This document shows positions 37,783 to 46,458 of a stretch of 64,000 nt of DNA, piece after piece (the first letter of the stretch is position 1; every line of letters starts with the position of its first letter). The position numbers were made by a program, and so were the translations under genes. Below the pieces are notes generated by a model that saw only the letters and a list, made by a program, of their open reading frames with translations, ran no database searches and had not been told where the DNA came from. This stretch comes from Pseudoclavibacter triregionum (GTDB lineage Bacteria; Actinomycetota; Actinomycetes; Actinomycetales; Microbacteriaceae), in NCBI GenBank assembly GCA_910822395.1, contig OU365335.1:496001-560000 (forward strand), in the 5' to 3' direction.

Positions 37783-38778
37783 GTGCCCTCGATCGCCGCG
37801 ATCATCGTGAACTGGAACGCGCCCGAGCTCACGGCCCGCGCCGTCCGCTCGCTCCTGCCGGAGGCGCGCCAGCTCGATGCGCAGCTCGTCGTCGTCGACA
37901 ACGGCTCGACCGACGGCTCGGCGGACGCCCTCGAGGCCGAGTTCGGCGGCAGCTCGCGCGTGCGCATCGTGGCGCTCCCCCGCAACCTCGGCTTCGGCGG
38001 CGGCGTGAACGCGGGCATCCGCGCCTCGAACGCCGAGCTCCTCGCCCTCCTCAACAACGACGCCGAGGCCCGCCCCGGCTTCCTCCGCGCGCTCGCCGAC
38101 GCCTTCGAGGGGCCGGATGGCCGCCGCCTCGGCGCCGCGACCGGCCGCATCCTCCTCCGCGGGCGCTGGCGCGAGGCGACCCCCGCCGAGGTCGAGCGCG
38201 CGACGGAGTCCGGCGCGACCGTGCTCCGCGACGGCGCCGGCCGCGCCTTCGTCGAGGACGAGGCCCGCGGGGTCGAGCGCATCAACTCGACCGGCAACGT
38301 CGTCGACGCCTCCGGCAACGGCGGCGACCGCGACTGGCTCGCGCCCGCCGAGGGGCCCGGCGCCCCCGACTCCCCCGACGAGGTGTTCGGCTTCTGCGGC
38401 GGCGCCGCGATGCTCCGCCGCCGCGCGCTCGACGAGGTCGGCGTCTTCGACGAGCGCCTCTTCATGTACTACGAGGACACGGACCTCTCCTGGCGCCTGC
38501 GCCGCGCGGGCTGGGGCATCCGCTACGTCGCCGACGCGGTCGTCGTGCACGACCACGCCGCGAGCTCCGGCGGCGCCTCGGCCCGCTTCCTGCGCTGGAA
38601 CGCCCGCAACCGCGTGCTCGTCGCGGCGCGCCACGGGGGCCCGCGGATGGCGGCCGAGGCGGTCGCCCGCACCGCGCTCCGCGCCGTCCGCACCGCCGTC
38701 TCGCCGCGGCGCCGCCTCGAGCACCGCGCCGTCGTCGCGGCCCTCGGCGACCTCATGCTCGGGCGGCGCGGGCGCTGA
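37783..38778 (+). CDS. Glycosyltransferase family 2 (rhamnosyltransferase-like)
   Basis: 331 residues. GT2 core: AAIIVNWNAPELTARAVRSL, VVVDNGSTDGSADAL, LLALLNNDAEARPGFL (DxD-like Asn-Asp-Asp) and YYEDTDLSWRLRRAGW (acceptor-side ED motif). GTG 37783 with GAGGAGG upstream. Leads a plus-strand group with the RgpF/GH99-like gene (72 bp away). The likely substrate is dTDP-rhamnose or a similar activated sugar; this is inferred from context only. Confidence 0.9.
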   Translation: MPSIAAIIVNWNAPELTARAVRSLLPEARQLDAQLVVVDNGSTDGSADALEAEFGGSSRVRIVALPRNLGFGGGVNAGIRASNAELLALLNNDAEARPGFLRALADAFEGPDGRRLGAATGRILLRGRWREATPAEVERATESGATVLRDGAGRAFVEDEARGVERINSTGNVVDASGNGGDRDWLAPAEGPGAPDSPDEVFGFCGGAAMLRRRALDEVGVFDERLFMYYEDTDLSWRLRRAGWGIRYVADAVVVHDHAASSGGASARFLRWNARNRVLVAARHGGPRMAAEAVARTALRAVRTAVSPRRRLEHRAVVAALGDLMLGRRGR

Positions 38779-38849
38779 GCCCGGCGAGGGTCCGTCGTTA
38801 CACTGGCGGCGTCCACGCGGCCCGAAGGGCCCCAGCCCCGGAAGCAGGC

Positions 38850-40988
38850 ATGCGGAAGATCACGAAGGCCGGCCTCGTCCGCCGCATCGACGCGGCGCGG
38901 ATGGCGCTCGGGCGCCGCATCGCCTCCGGGCCCGCCGAGCGGGATGACCCGGGCGCGCCGATCTGCGCGCTCAAGGCGCACCGCCGCCGCCGCGAGGGGA
39001 CCGTCTTCGTCGGCCATCCGGCGTCGTGGCGGGTCGAGTTCCCGCCGCTCGCCGACCCGGCCCCCATCGGCGTCGTCCTCCACGCCCACTACCCGGAGCT
39101 CGTGACCGAGCTCGTCGCGCAGCTCGCGACGATCCCGGTCGACTTCGACCTCCTCGTGACGACCTCTGCCGACGCCGAGCTCGACCTCTCGGGCCTCGAG
39201 CGCACCCGCTGCCGCAGCCATCGCGTGCTGCCGGTCGAGAACCGCGGCCGCGATCTCTGGCCGCTCGCCCAGCTCGTGAACGCAGGCCTCCTCGACCCCT
39301 ACGACCTCGTGCTCAAGGTGCACACGAAGCGCAGCGCCTGGCGCGAGGGCCACGAGCTCGCGGGCACGGGCGAGGAGTGGAAGGACGGCTTCCTCCGCGA
39401 CCTCCTCGGCTCGGAGGCGAACGTCGCCGGCATTCTCGCATCGATGCTCGACGATCCCTCGCTCGGCATCGTCACGGCGGACGGCTCGATCTGCGGCCCC
39501 GAGCAGTGGGGCGGCGACGAGCGGATCGTCCGCGAGCTGCTGCGCCGCCTCGAGCTGCGCCTCGCCCCGGGCGCGCTCCGCTTCGCGAGCGGCTCGATGT
39601 ACTGGATCCGCGGGTTCCTCCTCCAGGGCCTGCGCGCGCTCGAGCTCGAGGAGGGCGACTTCGAGGACGAGGCCGGCCAGATCGACGCGACGACCGCGCA
39701 CGGCATCGAGCGGCTGCTCGGGATCGTCGCCGAGGAGGCGGGCTTCCGCGTCGCGGAGCGAAGCGAGCTGGCGGACGGCAGCTCGGAGGCTGCAGAGGCC
39801 GCGGGCAAGACATCCGCACACGTCGATGCGGATGCCCTCGCCGCGCGCCTCGCCGCCCCCGAGCCCATCGCCCGCGCCGTCGCCTACTACCTCCCCCAGT
39901 TCCACCCCTTCGACGAGAACGACGCGTGGTGGGGCGAGGGCTTCACCGAGTGGACGAATGTCGCGAAGGCCCGCCCGCTCTTCACGGGCCACGCGCAGCC
40001 GCTCCTGCCGAGCGACCTCGGGTTCACGGATCTCCGCCTCGACGAGGTGCGCGAGCGGCAGGCCGCCCTCGCCGAGCGCGCCGGCCTGGCGGGCTTCATG
40101 TACTACTACTACTGGTTCTCGGGCACGCGGCTCATGGACCTCCCCATCGAGCGCCTCGCCGCGAGCGGGCTCGAGCAGCCCTTCGCGATCATGTGGGCGA
40201 ACGAGAACTGGACGCGCCGCTGGGACGGCGCCGAGCAGCACGTCCTCATCGCGCAGGAATACGAGCGCGTGCCGGCCGAGCAGTTCATCGACGACGTCAT
40301 GCACCTGCTCAAGGACCCGCGCTACCTCCGCGTCGACGGCGAGGCGCTGCTCGCCGTCTACCGGATCGCGCAGATCCCCGACTACCCGCGCGTGCTCGAG
40401 CACTGGCGGCGCCGCGCCCGCGAGGAGGGCGTCGGCGAGCTGCACCTCGTCGCCGTGGACGTCGGCGCGGGCTTCGACGGGCTCCAGTCGTCGTACGAGG
40501 CGGCCGGCATGCAGGGCTTCGTCGCCTTCCCGCCGCACAACCACCTCCGCGCGCCGGCGAACCGCTCGGGCCTCGAGCTCGACCTCGGCTTCCGCGGCAA
40601 CCTCTACGACTACGGCGCCATGGCCCGCGACGCCGAGCGCCGCTACGCGGAGGGCTTCCCGGCGAACGACTATCCCGGCGCGATGGCGAACTTCGACAAC
40701 ACGGCCCGCCGCCACCTCGACGCCGATGTGTGGGTCGGCTCGAACCCGTACACCTTCCGCCGCTGGCTGCGGGCGGCCGCCGAGGCCGTCGCCGATCGCG
40801 ATCCCGAGCACCGGATCGTCATCGTGAACGCGTGGAACGAGTGGGCCGAGGGCGCCGTGCTCGAGCCCTCGCAGCGCTACGGGCGCACGTACCTCCAGGC
40901 GACGCGCTCGGCGCTCGTCACGGGCGGCACCGCATCGACGTCGGCGGATGACCTGGTCGCGGCCCCCGCCTCCGAGCGGGGCCGATGA
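38850..40988 (+). CDS. Rhamnan-synthesis RgpF-like / WbsX (GH99-like) fusion
   Basis: 712 residues. Residues ~60-300 match rhamnan synthesis protein F: VVLHAHYPELVTELVAQLAT, VENRGRDLWPLAQL, DLVLKVHTKRSAW and LRFASGSMYWIRG. Residues ~345-690 are a WbsX/GH99-like domain: AVAYYLPQFHPFDENDAWWG, EGFTEWTNVAKARPLF, FMYYYYWFSGTRLMD, MWANENWTRRWDG and NAWNEWAEGAVLEP. Such two-domain proteins sit in O-antigen and wall-rhamnan loci and build or trim the polymer. The next gene overlaps its stop by 4 bp (ATGA). Confidence 0.9.
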   Translation: MRKITKAGLVRRIDAARMALGRRIASGPAERDDPGAPICALKAHRRRREGTVFVGHPASWRVEFPPLADPAPIGVVLHAHYPELVTELVAQLATIPVDFDLLVTTSADAELDLSGLERTRCRSHRVLPVENRGRDLWPLAQLVNAGLLDPYDLVLKVHTKRSAWREGHELAGTGEEWKDGFLRDLLGSEANVAGILASMLDDPSLGIVTADGSICGPEQWGGDERIVRELLRRLELRLAPGALRFASGSMYWIRGFLLQGLRALELEEGDFEDEAGQIDATTAHGIERLLGIVAEEAGFRVAERSELADGSSEAAEAAGKTSAHVDADALAARLAAPEPIARAVAYYLPQFHPFDENDAWWGEGFTEWTNVAKARPLFTGHAQPLLPSDLGFTDLRLDEVRERQAALAERAGLAGFMYYYYWFSGTRLMDLPIERLAASGLEQPFAIMWANENWTRRWDGAEQHVLIAQEYERVPAEQFIDDVMHLLKDPRYLRVDGEALLAVYRIAQIPDYPRVLEHWRRRAREEGVGELHLVAVDVGAGFDGLQSSYEAAGMQGFVAFPPHNHLRAPANRSGLELDLGFRGNLYDYGAMARDAERRYAEGFPANDYPGAMANFDNTARRHLDADVWVGSNPYTFRRWLRAAAEAVADRDPEHRIVIVNAWNEWAEGAVLEPSQRYGRTYLQATRSALVTGGTASTSADDLVAAPASERGR

Positions 40989-42094
40989 GCTCCCGCCGCC
41001 CGCGACGTCCGGGGACGTCGCGCTCGACGCCGACGAGCGCGGGCTCCGGCTCGGGCTCCTCGTCGTCGAGCACGCGCCGTCGGAAGCCGGCCGCCGCGCG
41101 GAAGCCGGCCGCGTCGCGGGCGTCGTCCCGCAAGGCATCCGGCCGCTCCTCGTCCCGCTCGCGCACCTCGGGAGCCTCTGGCGCCTCCCCCATCACCCGC
41201 CTCCTCGACCGCCTCGGCGAGCTGCTCGCGCCCTCCGGCCCGCTCACGAAGGCCCAGCGCCGCCGCCGCGCCCTCGGCACGCTCGCGGGCGGGCTCGTCG
41301 GCATCCTCATCCTCGTCGCGCTCGGGGCGTGGATCGCCGAGCAGCGGCGCGAGGACGCCGAGGGCTTCCAGGCCGGCCGGATCATCGAGGACCGCGAGTT
41401 CTTCGCCGGCGGCACGATGAGCGCCGAGGAGATCCAGCGCTTCCTCGAGTCGAAGGTCTCGAGCTGTGGCGAGGGCGGCGCGTGCCTGCGCGACGTCGTC
41501 GTCGACCTGCCCGAGTACCCGGAGACCGAGCGCTGCGATCGCGTCGCCCCGCGGCCCGGCGCGACGGCCGCGCAGGTCATCGCGGACGTCGGGAAGGCCT
41601 GCGACATCAGCGAGCGCGTGCTCCTCGTCATGCTCGAGAAGGAGCAGTCGCTCGTCTCGAACGCCGACCCCGACCCGCAGCGCTACGACCGGGCCATGGG
41701 GTACTTCTGCCCCGACGATCCGAGCCGCCCGGGCTGGTGCGATCCGGAGTACGGCGGCTTCGCGAACCAGGTCTACTACGCGGCCGCGCAGTTCCAGCGC
41801 TACCGCCTCGAGCCGTGGGACTACGACGTCATCGCCGGCCGCGAGAACCAGATCGCGTACCACCCGAACGCCCCTGAATGCGGCACGGCGACGGTCTACG
41901 TCGAGAACCAGGCGACCGCGGGGCTCTACAACTACACGCCGTACGTGCCGAACGCCGCCGCGCTCGACCCCGCGACCCCCGACGGCGACGCCTGCTCGGC
42001 CTTCGGCAACCGCAACTTCTGGCTCTTCTACGAGACCTGGTTCGGCGAGCACGAGAAGCGCGTCGTCGCCCCCGCCCCGGCGCCCACCGCCTGA
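40985..42094 (+). CDS. Membrane-anchored exported protein with conserved actinobacterial C-terminal domain
   Basis: 369 residues. A basic Ser/Arg-rich tail of about 90 residues precedes a single membrane helix (about 96-118, ALGTLAGGLVGILILVALGA). The outside part has TAAQVIADVGKACDISERVL, LLVMLEKEQSLVSN, then GYFCPDDPSRPG, FANQVYYAAAQFQRYRLEP, YVENQATAGLYNYTPYVPN and DGDACSAFGNRNFWLFYETW. This block, with its paired Cys, is common at the end of secreted actinobacterial wall proteins but has no proven activity. Coupled to the RgpF-like gene by ATGA, so probably part of wall assembly. A strong double hairpin follows. Confidence 0.75.
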   Translation: MSSRRPRRPGTSRSTPTSAGSGSGSSSSSTRRRKPAAARKPAASRASSRKASGRSSSRSRTSGASGASPITRLLDRLGELLAPSGPLTKAQRRRRALGTLAGGLVGILILVALGAWIAEQRREDAEGFQAGRIIEDREFFAGGTMSAEEIQRFLESKVSSCGEGGACLRDVVVDLPEYPETERCDRVAPRPGATAAQVIADVGKACDISERVLLVMLEKEQSLVSNADPDPQRYDRAMGYFCPDDPSRPGWCDPEYGGFANQVYYAAAQFQRYRLEPWDYDVIAGRENQIAYHPNAPECGTATVYVENQATAGLYNYTPYVPNAAALDPATPDGDACSAFGNRNFWLFYETWFGEHEKRVVAPAPAPTA

Positions 42095-42109
42095 CGCCCC
42101 GCCCCAGAC

Positions 42110-42158
42110 TGGCCCCAAGTTGCTGTTCGGGAGGCTCCCGAACAGCAACTTGGGGCCA
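42110..42158. terminator. Perfect 24-bp-stem hairpin
   Basis: TGGCCCCAAGTTGCTGTTCG pairs with CGAACAGCAACTTGGGGCCA around a single central base; CTTT follows. It lies 16 bp after the exported protein gene. Confidence 0.85.
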
Positions 42159-42190
42159 CTTTGCGGCGCCGGCGGAGGCCGGGAACGCGG

Positions 42191-42220
42191 AAGGGCCCCG
42201 GTCGCGAGACCGGGGCCCTT
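42191..42220. terminator. 13-bp-stem hairpin before gabD stop
   Basis: AAGGGCCCCGGTC, GCGA loop, GACCGGGGCCCTT. Bidirectional form with A-rich and T-rich feet; placed 27 bp from the convergent gabD stop. Confidence 0.85.
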
Positions 42221-42246
42221 CGAGCGCGCGCTGCGACGCGATCCGC

Positions 42247-43716
42247 CTACTTGTAGGGGTTCGGCGTGAGCGTGTACTTCGTGTAGAGGTACTCCTCGAT
42301 GCCCTCGAAGGAGCCCTCGCGGCCGATGCCCGACATCTTCACGCCGCCGAAGGGCGCCGCGGCGTTCGAGAGGACGCCCACGTTGAGGCCCATCATGCCC
42401 GTCTCGAGGCGGTCGATCATGCGCTGGCCGCGGGCGAAGTCCTTCGTGTAGACGTACGACATGAGGCCGTACTCCGTGTCGTTGGCGAGGCGGACGGCCT
42501 CGTCCTCGTCGGCGAAGGTGATGATCGGGAGGACCGGGCCGAAGATCTCCTCCCTGAAGATCTTCGCGTCCTCCGTGATGCCCGTGAGGACGGTCGCCTC
42601 GTAGAACGAGCCGTCGCCGTCGATGCGCTTGCCGCCCGTGACGACCTCGGCGCCGTGCTGCACGGCGTCGTCGACGAGCTCGGCGACCTTGTCGACGGCC
42701 TTGTCCTCGACGAGCGGGCCGATGACGACGCCCTCCTCGGTGCCGCGGCCGACCTTGTAGGAGGCGACCCTCTCGGCGACGCGCTTCGAGAACTCGTCGG
42801 CGATCGACGACTGCACGAGGATGCGGTTCGCGGCCGTGCAGGCCTGGCCGATGTTGCGGAACTTCGCGGCGAGCACGCCCTCGACCGCCTGGTCGAGGTC
42901 GGCGTCCTCGAAGACGACGAACGGGGCGTTGCCGCCGAGCTCCATCGAGGTGCGGAGCACGTTCTGCGTGGCCTCCTGCATGAGCTTCTGGCCGACGCCC
43001 GTCGAGCCCGTGAAGGAGAGCTTGCGCAGGCGGCGGTCGGCGATGATCGGCGAGGAGACGCCGCCCGTGTTGCGCGTCGTGATGACGTTGACGACGCCCT
43101 TCGGGAGGCCGGCCTCCTCGAGGATCTTCACCATGTAGAGGGTCGTGAGCGGCGTGAGCGAGGCGGGCTTCACGACGCAGGTGCAGCCGGCGGCGATCGC
43201 CGGGGCGATCTTGCGGGTCGCCATGGCGAGCGGGAAGTTCCACGGGGTGATGAGGAAGCAGGGGCCGACCGGGTGCTTCGAGACGATCATCTGGCCGGTG
43301 CCCTCGGGCGTCGGCATGTAGCGGCCGTGGACGCGGACGGCCTCCTCGGAGAACCAGCGGAGGAACTCGCCGCCGTAGTTCACCTCGCCCTGCGCCTCGG
43401 CGAGGGGCTTGCCCATCTCGATGGTCATCAGGAGGGCCATCTCGTCGCGGCGCTCCATGAGGATCTCCCACGCCTTGCGAAGGATCTCGCCGCGCTGGCG
43501 CGCGGGCATGCGGGCGAACTCCTCCTGGGCCTCGACGGCGGCGTCGAGGGCCTTGATGCCCTGCTCGGGGGTGGCGTTCGCGATCTTCACGAGCTCCTTG
43601 CCCGTGGCGGGGTCGTTCACGGCGAAGGGGGCCTCGTCGCCGTCGACCCACTCGCCGCCGATGAAGAGCTGCGTGGGGACCTTGGCGAGGAGCTCGGCCT
43701 CGGTGGGATACGTCAT
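42247..43716 (-). CDS. gabD: NAD(P)-dependent succinate-semialdehyde dehydrogenase
   Basis: 489 residues, aldehyde dehydrogenase superfamily. Oxidises succinic semialdehyde to succinate. Cofactor and catalytic motifs: LITPWNFPLAMATRKIAPAI, SFTGSTGVGQKLM, MELGGNAPFVVFEDAD (general-base Glu) and NIGQACTAANRILV (nucleophilic Cys). The C-terminal AAPFGGVKMSGIGREGSFEG and EYLYTKYT are typical of GabD. Start ATG 43716 with AAGGAG upstream. No GABA transaminase is nearby; the homoprotocatechuate pathway near 60 kb would supply its substrate. Confidence 0.92.
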   Translation of the reverse strand: MTYPTEAELLAKVPTQLFIGGEWVDGDEAPFAVNDPATGKELVKIANATPEQGIKALDAAVEAQEEFARMPARQRGEILRKAWEILMERRDEMALLMTIEMGKPLAEAQGEVNYGGEFLRWFSEEAVRVHGRYMPTPEGTGQMIVSKHPVGPCFLITPWNFPLAMATRKIAPAIAAGCTCVVKPASLTPLTTLYMVKILEEAGLPKGVVNVITTRNTGGVSSPIIADRRLRKLSFTGSTGVGQKLMQEATQNVLRTSMELGGNAPFVVFEDADLDQAVEGVLAAKFRNIGQACTAANRILVQSSIADEFSKRVAERVASYKVGRGTEEGVVIGPLVEDKAVDKVAELVDDAVQHGAEVVTGGKRIDGDGSFYEATVLTGITEDAKIFREEIFGPVLPIITFADEDEAVRLANDTEYGLMSYVYTKDFARGQRMIDRLETGMMGLNVGVLSNAAAPFGGVKMSGIGREGSFEGIEEYLYTKYTLTPNPYK

Positions 43717-43862
43717 GGTGATCTCCTTCAGGCTGGGGAGCATCGAGCGCGGCGCCGATGGTCCTGGGTGTGGATCAGGCTAGCCCCGCACGGGCCGACG
43801 CGCACTGGCCGGCGGCGCCCATCAGCGGCTCGGCGCTGTGCGAGCGCACGAGCGAGCAGGTC

Positions 43863-44393
43863 TCAGTCCGCGCAGGGCCGGATCCCGAGCCGCTCGTCCA
43901 GGGTCGCGCCCAGCGAGCCGCAGGCGATGCCGATGCGCCAGTACGCCCGCTCGACGCCGCAGGGGAAGATGCGGACCTCGGACCAGTCGGGATCGAACCG
44001 GCCGGGGGCGCTCGTGAGGAGCATCGAGCCGCCCGCGCCCGCCACCTCGATGCTTCGCTCGCTGCGCACGCGCCATGCGATCTCGCCCGTGAACGCTCCG
44101 TCCGCGGCTGGCTCGACGCAGATGGTGCCGTCGGGGCGCGCGGCCAGGTCGCCGAGGGGGGCGCCCGACACGGCGCCGACGCCGCCCTCGTCGAGCTCGA
44201 TCGAGACGTCTCCGATGGCGGCCACCTCGGCCGGCACCGCGTCATCGCCGTAGACGAGCTGCGGTCCCGCGGACCACCGAATCGGAGGCTCGATGGAGGG
44301 GCTGGGTGCGCAGCCGGCGAGCGCGAGCGCGGGCGCGAGCGCGACCGGGCCCAGGACGACCAGGGCCAGCCGTCTACTTCGGGAGCTGCGCAT
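43863..44393 (-). CDS. Predicted lipoprotein, possible immunity partner
   Basis: 176 residues. Basic leader, hydrophobic stretch and lipobox LALAGCAPS with the lipidated Cys at 28. The mature part is beta-rich (AIGDVSIELDEGGVG, TICVEPAADGAFTGEIAWRV) and has cysteines near its end. I do not recognise a family. Its ATG lies inside the end of the WXG100 toxin-like gene (20-bp overlap, AGGAG just upstream), so it is co-translated with it. A membrane-anchored protein on the outer face would suit protection against an exported toxin, but this is inference. Confidence 0.75.
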   Translation of the reverse strand: MRSSRSRRLALVVLGPVALAPALALAGCAPSPSIEPPIRWSAGPQLVYGDDAVPAEVAAIGDVSIELDEGGVGAVSGAPLGDLAARPDGTICVEPAADGAFTGEIAWRVRSERSIEVAGAGGSMLLTSAPGRFDPDWSEVRIFPCGVERAYWRIGIACGSLGATLDERLGIRPCAD

Positions 44394-45351
44394 CGTCCAT
44401 CTCCTGCTGGAACTCCTCCTGGGTCATGCCGGCGGGATGGTCGCCGTAGATCTCGTACCCCTTGCGCACGGCGGCGTCGTCGAGCGGATCGCTGCCGATG
44501 CCGGCATCGCCGCCCGCGTTGGCGGCCCGCAGCGCGGTCTCCTCATCCACGCCCAGGTGGGCGAGCATCATCCCGTAGGCCACGTTCCCGAAGGCGTCGG
44601 ACCGGGTCACGTTGCCGTCCGCGTCGCTCGTGTCGAAGGGACCCTCCGAGAGCGGTTGGCCGTACTCCTCGGCGAGGTACGGCTTGAGGTCCCAGGCGGA
44701 GTTCGTGGTCATGTTGTCGTAGAGCATGTACGCCGCAGCGCACATGTCCGGTGCGATGAGCGCGTAGAGCGCCATCTCCGCGATGCCTCCCGGGTCGCCG
44801 CTTCGCGCGCGGATCGCGGCGTTGAGCACTCGGTTGAAGAGCCAGGGGTTCTGCCGAGCGGTCGAGTAGATGGCCTGGTAGTCGTCGGACGCGATCCACT
44901 CGACGACCTTGTCGTAGGTGAAGTCGGAGACCTCGTCCATGTCGGGCGGGTCCGGTGCGCCGGGCGGACCCTGCGGCGCGCCACCGCCCCACGATCCGCC
45001 ACCACCACCGCCGGATCCGCCGCCTGATCCGCCTCCGTGCTCGAACATCGGGCCGCCGGGGAGGCCCGCGATCGCCGCGTGGCCCAGACTCGCCTCGTCC
45101 TGCGCCTGTGCCTGGGCGTCGAGCTCATCGGCCGCGCACTCGAGACGCTCCGCCAGGGCCTCGAGCGCGGCCGCGACGCGATCCTCGAAGGCCGCGCGAA
45201 ACGCGTCGGCGTCCGGGCCCTCCCAGCGCACCTCGCGCACCGCGGTCAGCGTCCCGGATCGGCCGCCATCCGCCGTCTCGGCGCGCTCGGCGAAGCGATC
45301 GCCGAGCGCGCGAAGCTCCTCGGTGTCAGCACCGACCATCCCTGCAGCCAC
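44374..45351 (-). CDS. WXG100-type exported protein with predicted toxin domain (type 44-like)
   Basis: 325 residues. The first ~105 form a WXG100 helical hairpin: LGDRFAERAETADGG, then RWEGPDADAFRAAFEDRVAA with the W-x-G at 43-45. Such N-termini target ESX/type VII export. A Gly/Ser/Pro linker (about 108-140) leads to a ~180-residue C-terminal domain: VSDFTYDKVVEWIASDD, AYMLYDNMTTNSAWDLKPYL, AFGNVAYGMMLAHLGV and GSDPLDDAAVRKGYEIYG. The GN-x-x-YG and D-x-x-A-x-x-x-GYxxY features resemble polymorphic toxin type 44 as I recall it. No export machinery is in this window. The lipoprotein gene overlapping its end is the best immunity candidate. Confidence 0.75.
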   Translation of the reverse strand: MAAGMVGADTEELRALGDRFAERAETADGGRSGTLTAVREVRWEGPDADAFRAAFEDRVAAALEALAERLECAADELDAQAQAQDEASLGHAAIAGLPGGPMFEHGGGSGGGSGGGGGGSWGGGAPQGPPGAPDPPDMDEVSDFTYDKVVEWIASDDYQAIYSTARQNPWLFNRVLNAAIRARSGDPGGIAEMALYALIAPDMCAAAYMLYDNMTTNSAWDLKPYLAEEYGQPLSEGPFDTSDADGNVTRSDAFGNVAYGMMLAHLGVDEETALRAANAGGDAGIGSDPLDDAAVRKGYEIYGDHPAGMTQEEFQQEMDDAQLPK

Positions 45352-45431
45352 GATGACCTCCCGGCGTCCCGTCGCCTACCGACGAGCGCACTCCGCGTAC
45401 GCTAGCCCGACAGCCGCGCCAAGCCAATGGG

Positions 45432-45476
45432 GACCCGTGCCCATCTGCACGGGTCGAGCCCCGCGGGCCCGCGGGG
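45432..45476. terminator. Two adjacent hairpins
   Basis: GACCCGTGC/GCACGGGTC (9-bp stem, 45432-45455), then CCCCGCGGGCCCGCGGGG (18-bp perfect palindrome, 45459-45476). They lie between the divergent WXG100 gene and the broken PucR-like gene; probably the leftover end of a lost gene. Confidence 0.5.
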
Positions 45477-45530
45477 TCGGAGGCGGGGAGTGAGGGCAAG
45501 GCTCCCCCCGCCGCGCTGCCTCGCGCCTGA

Positions 45531-46418
45531 TGGCGAGCCGATCCCCGGGCGACCGCCGCGGCTGCGGACAGCCTGCACCGCCTGCTCGGACTCGACGAGC
45601 GCCTCACCGGCGCGCTCGTCGAGGCGGAGTCGCGCCAGCAGACCTCCATCTTGACGGATCTCCTCACCCACGCGCCGGGACGAGACCCGGCGGCGCTCGA
45701 CGGCGAGCTGCGCGCCTTCGGCATCGGCTCCACCGCGGACGTCGTGACGCTCGTGACGGCGGCCCCCGCGCCCACTCGGCAGCTCGCGATCGCCGTGGGG
45801 CGCGAGCTGTGGCTCGGCCAGGGCGCGATCATCGCCCCGCATTCGGGCCACACGTGCATCGTGCTCGCGGTCGACGGCCGCTTCGCGGAGGGGGACGCCG
45901 AGGCGAGGATGCAGCGGGCCGGCCGCGCGCTTCACGAAGCGCTCGCGGCGCGCGGCGTTCCGGCCGTCATCGGCCTCGGCCACCGCTCCGGGCGCGACGC
46001 GCCGGGCGCGGCCGGCCTTGCCGAGGCCCATCGCCTCGCCGAGCGCGTGCAGGCGTCGGCTACGGCGCTCGGCTGGACCTCGGGCTTCGCGACGCGCAGT
46101 CGCCTCGGCCCCGCGGGCGCCCTCCTCGCCGGCGCTATGCCCGAGGCCATCGAGGCGGCAGTCGCCGAGGCGCTCGGGCCGGTCCTCGAGAACGACCGTG
46201 CGCGGGGCACCCGGCTCGAGGCGGCGCTGCTCGCCGCCCTCGAGACCTCGAGCGCGGCGGAGGCGGCCGCGAGGCTCCACATCCATCCCAGCACGGTGCG
46301 ATAGCGGCTCGAGCGCGTCGACCGCCTCCTCGGCGCCGATTGGCGCACGCCACTGCGCCGTGCTGACCTCCACTTCGCGCTGCGGGCGTCGCTCCTGCGG
46401 CGGGATGGGCTTGCATGA
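45531..46418 (+). pseudogene. PucR/CdaR-type regulator, truncated and with a nonsense codon
   Basis: The frame from 45531 encodes the central and C-terminal parts of a PucR-family regulator: HRLLGLDERLTGALVEAESR, QQTSILTDLLTHAPG and a GGDEF-like middle. The helix-turn-helix follows as AAARLHIHPSTVR, then RLERVDRLLGADWRTPLRRA. Between R and R, where the family has Tyr (STVRYRLER), the codon is TAG at about 46302-46304. A single TAC to TAG change explains it. The N-terminal PucR domain is missing: a TGA at 45528 blocks the frame and hairpin DNA precedes it. The gene is therefore broken at both ends. Confidence 0.8.
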
Positions 46419-46458
46419 GACGCGCGTCCGCTACCGCCGAGCCTCACGGCCGCGAGCG

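Noticed and set aside
35184-42094. Cell-wall cluster as a recently acquired island
   Set aside because: Codon bias matches the rest of the chromosome and there are no integrase, IS or direct-repeat boundaries.
42110-42220. Hairpin pair as an insertion element or small RNA
   Set aside because: Position between two convergent genes and the stem-loop shape are explained by transcription termination.
45402-46373. 323-codon minus-strand frame opposite the PucR-like gene
   Set aside because: The plus strand carries the recognisable PucR helix-turn-helix; the minus frame is a GC-bias shadow.
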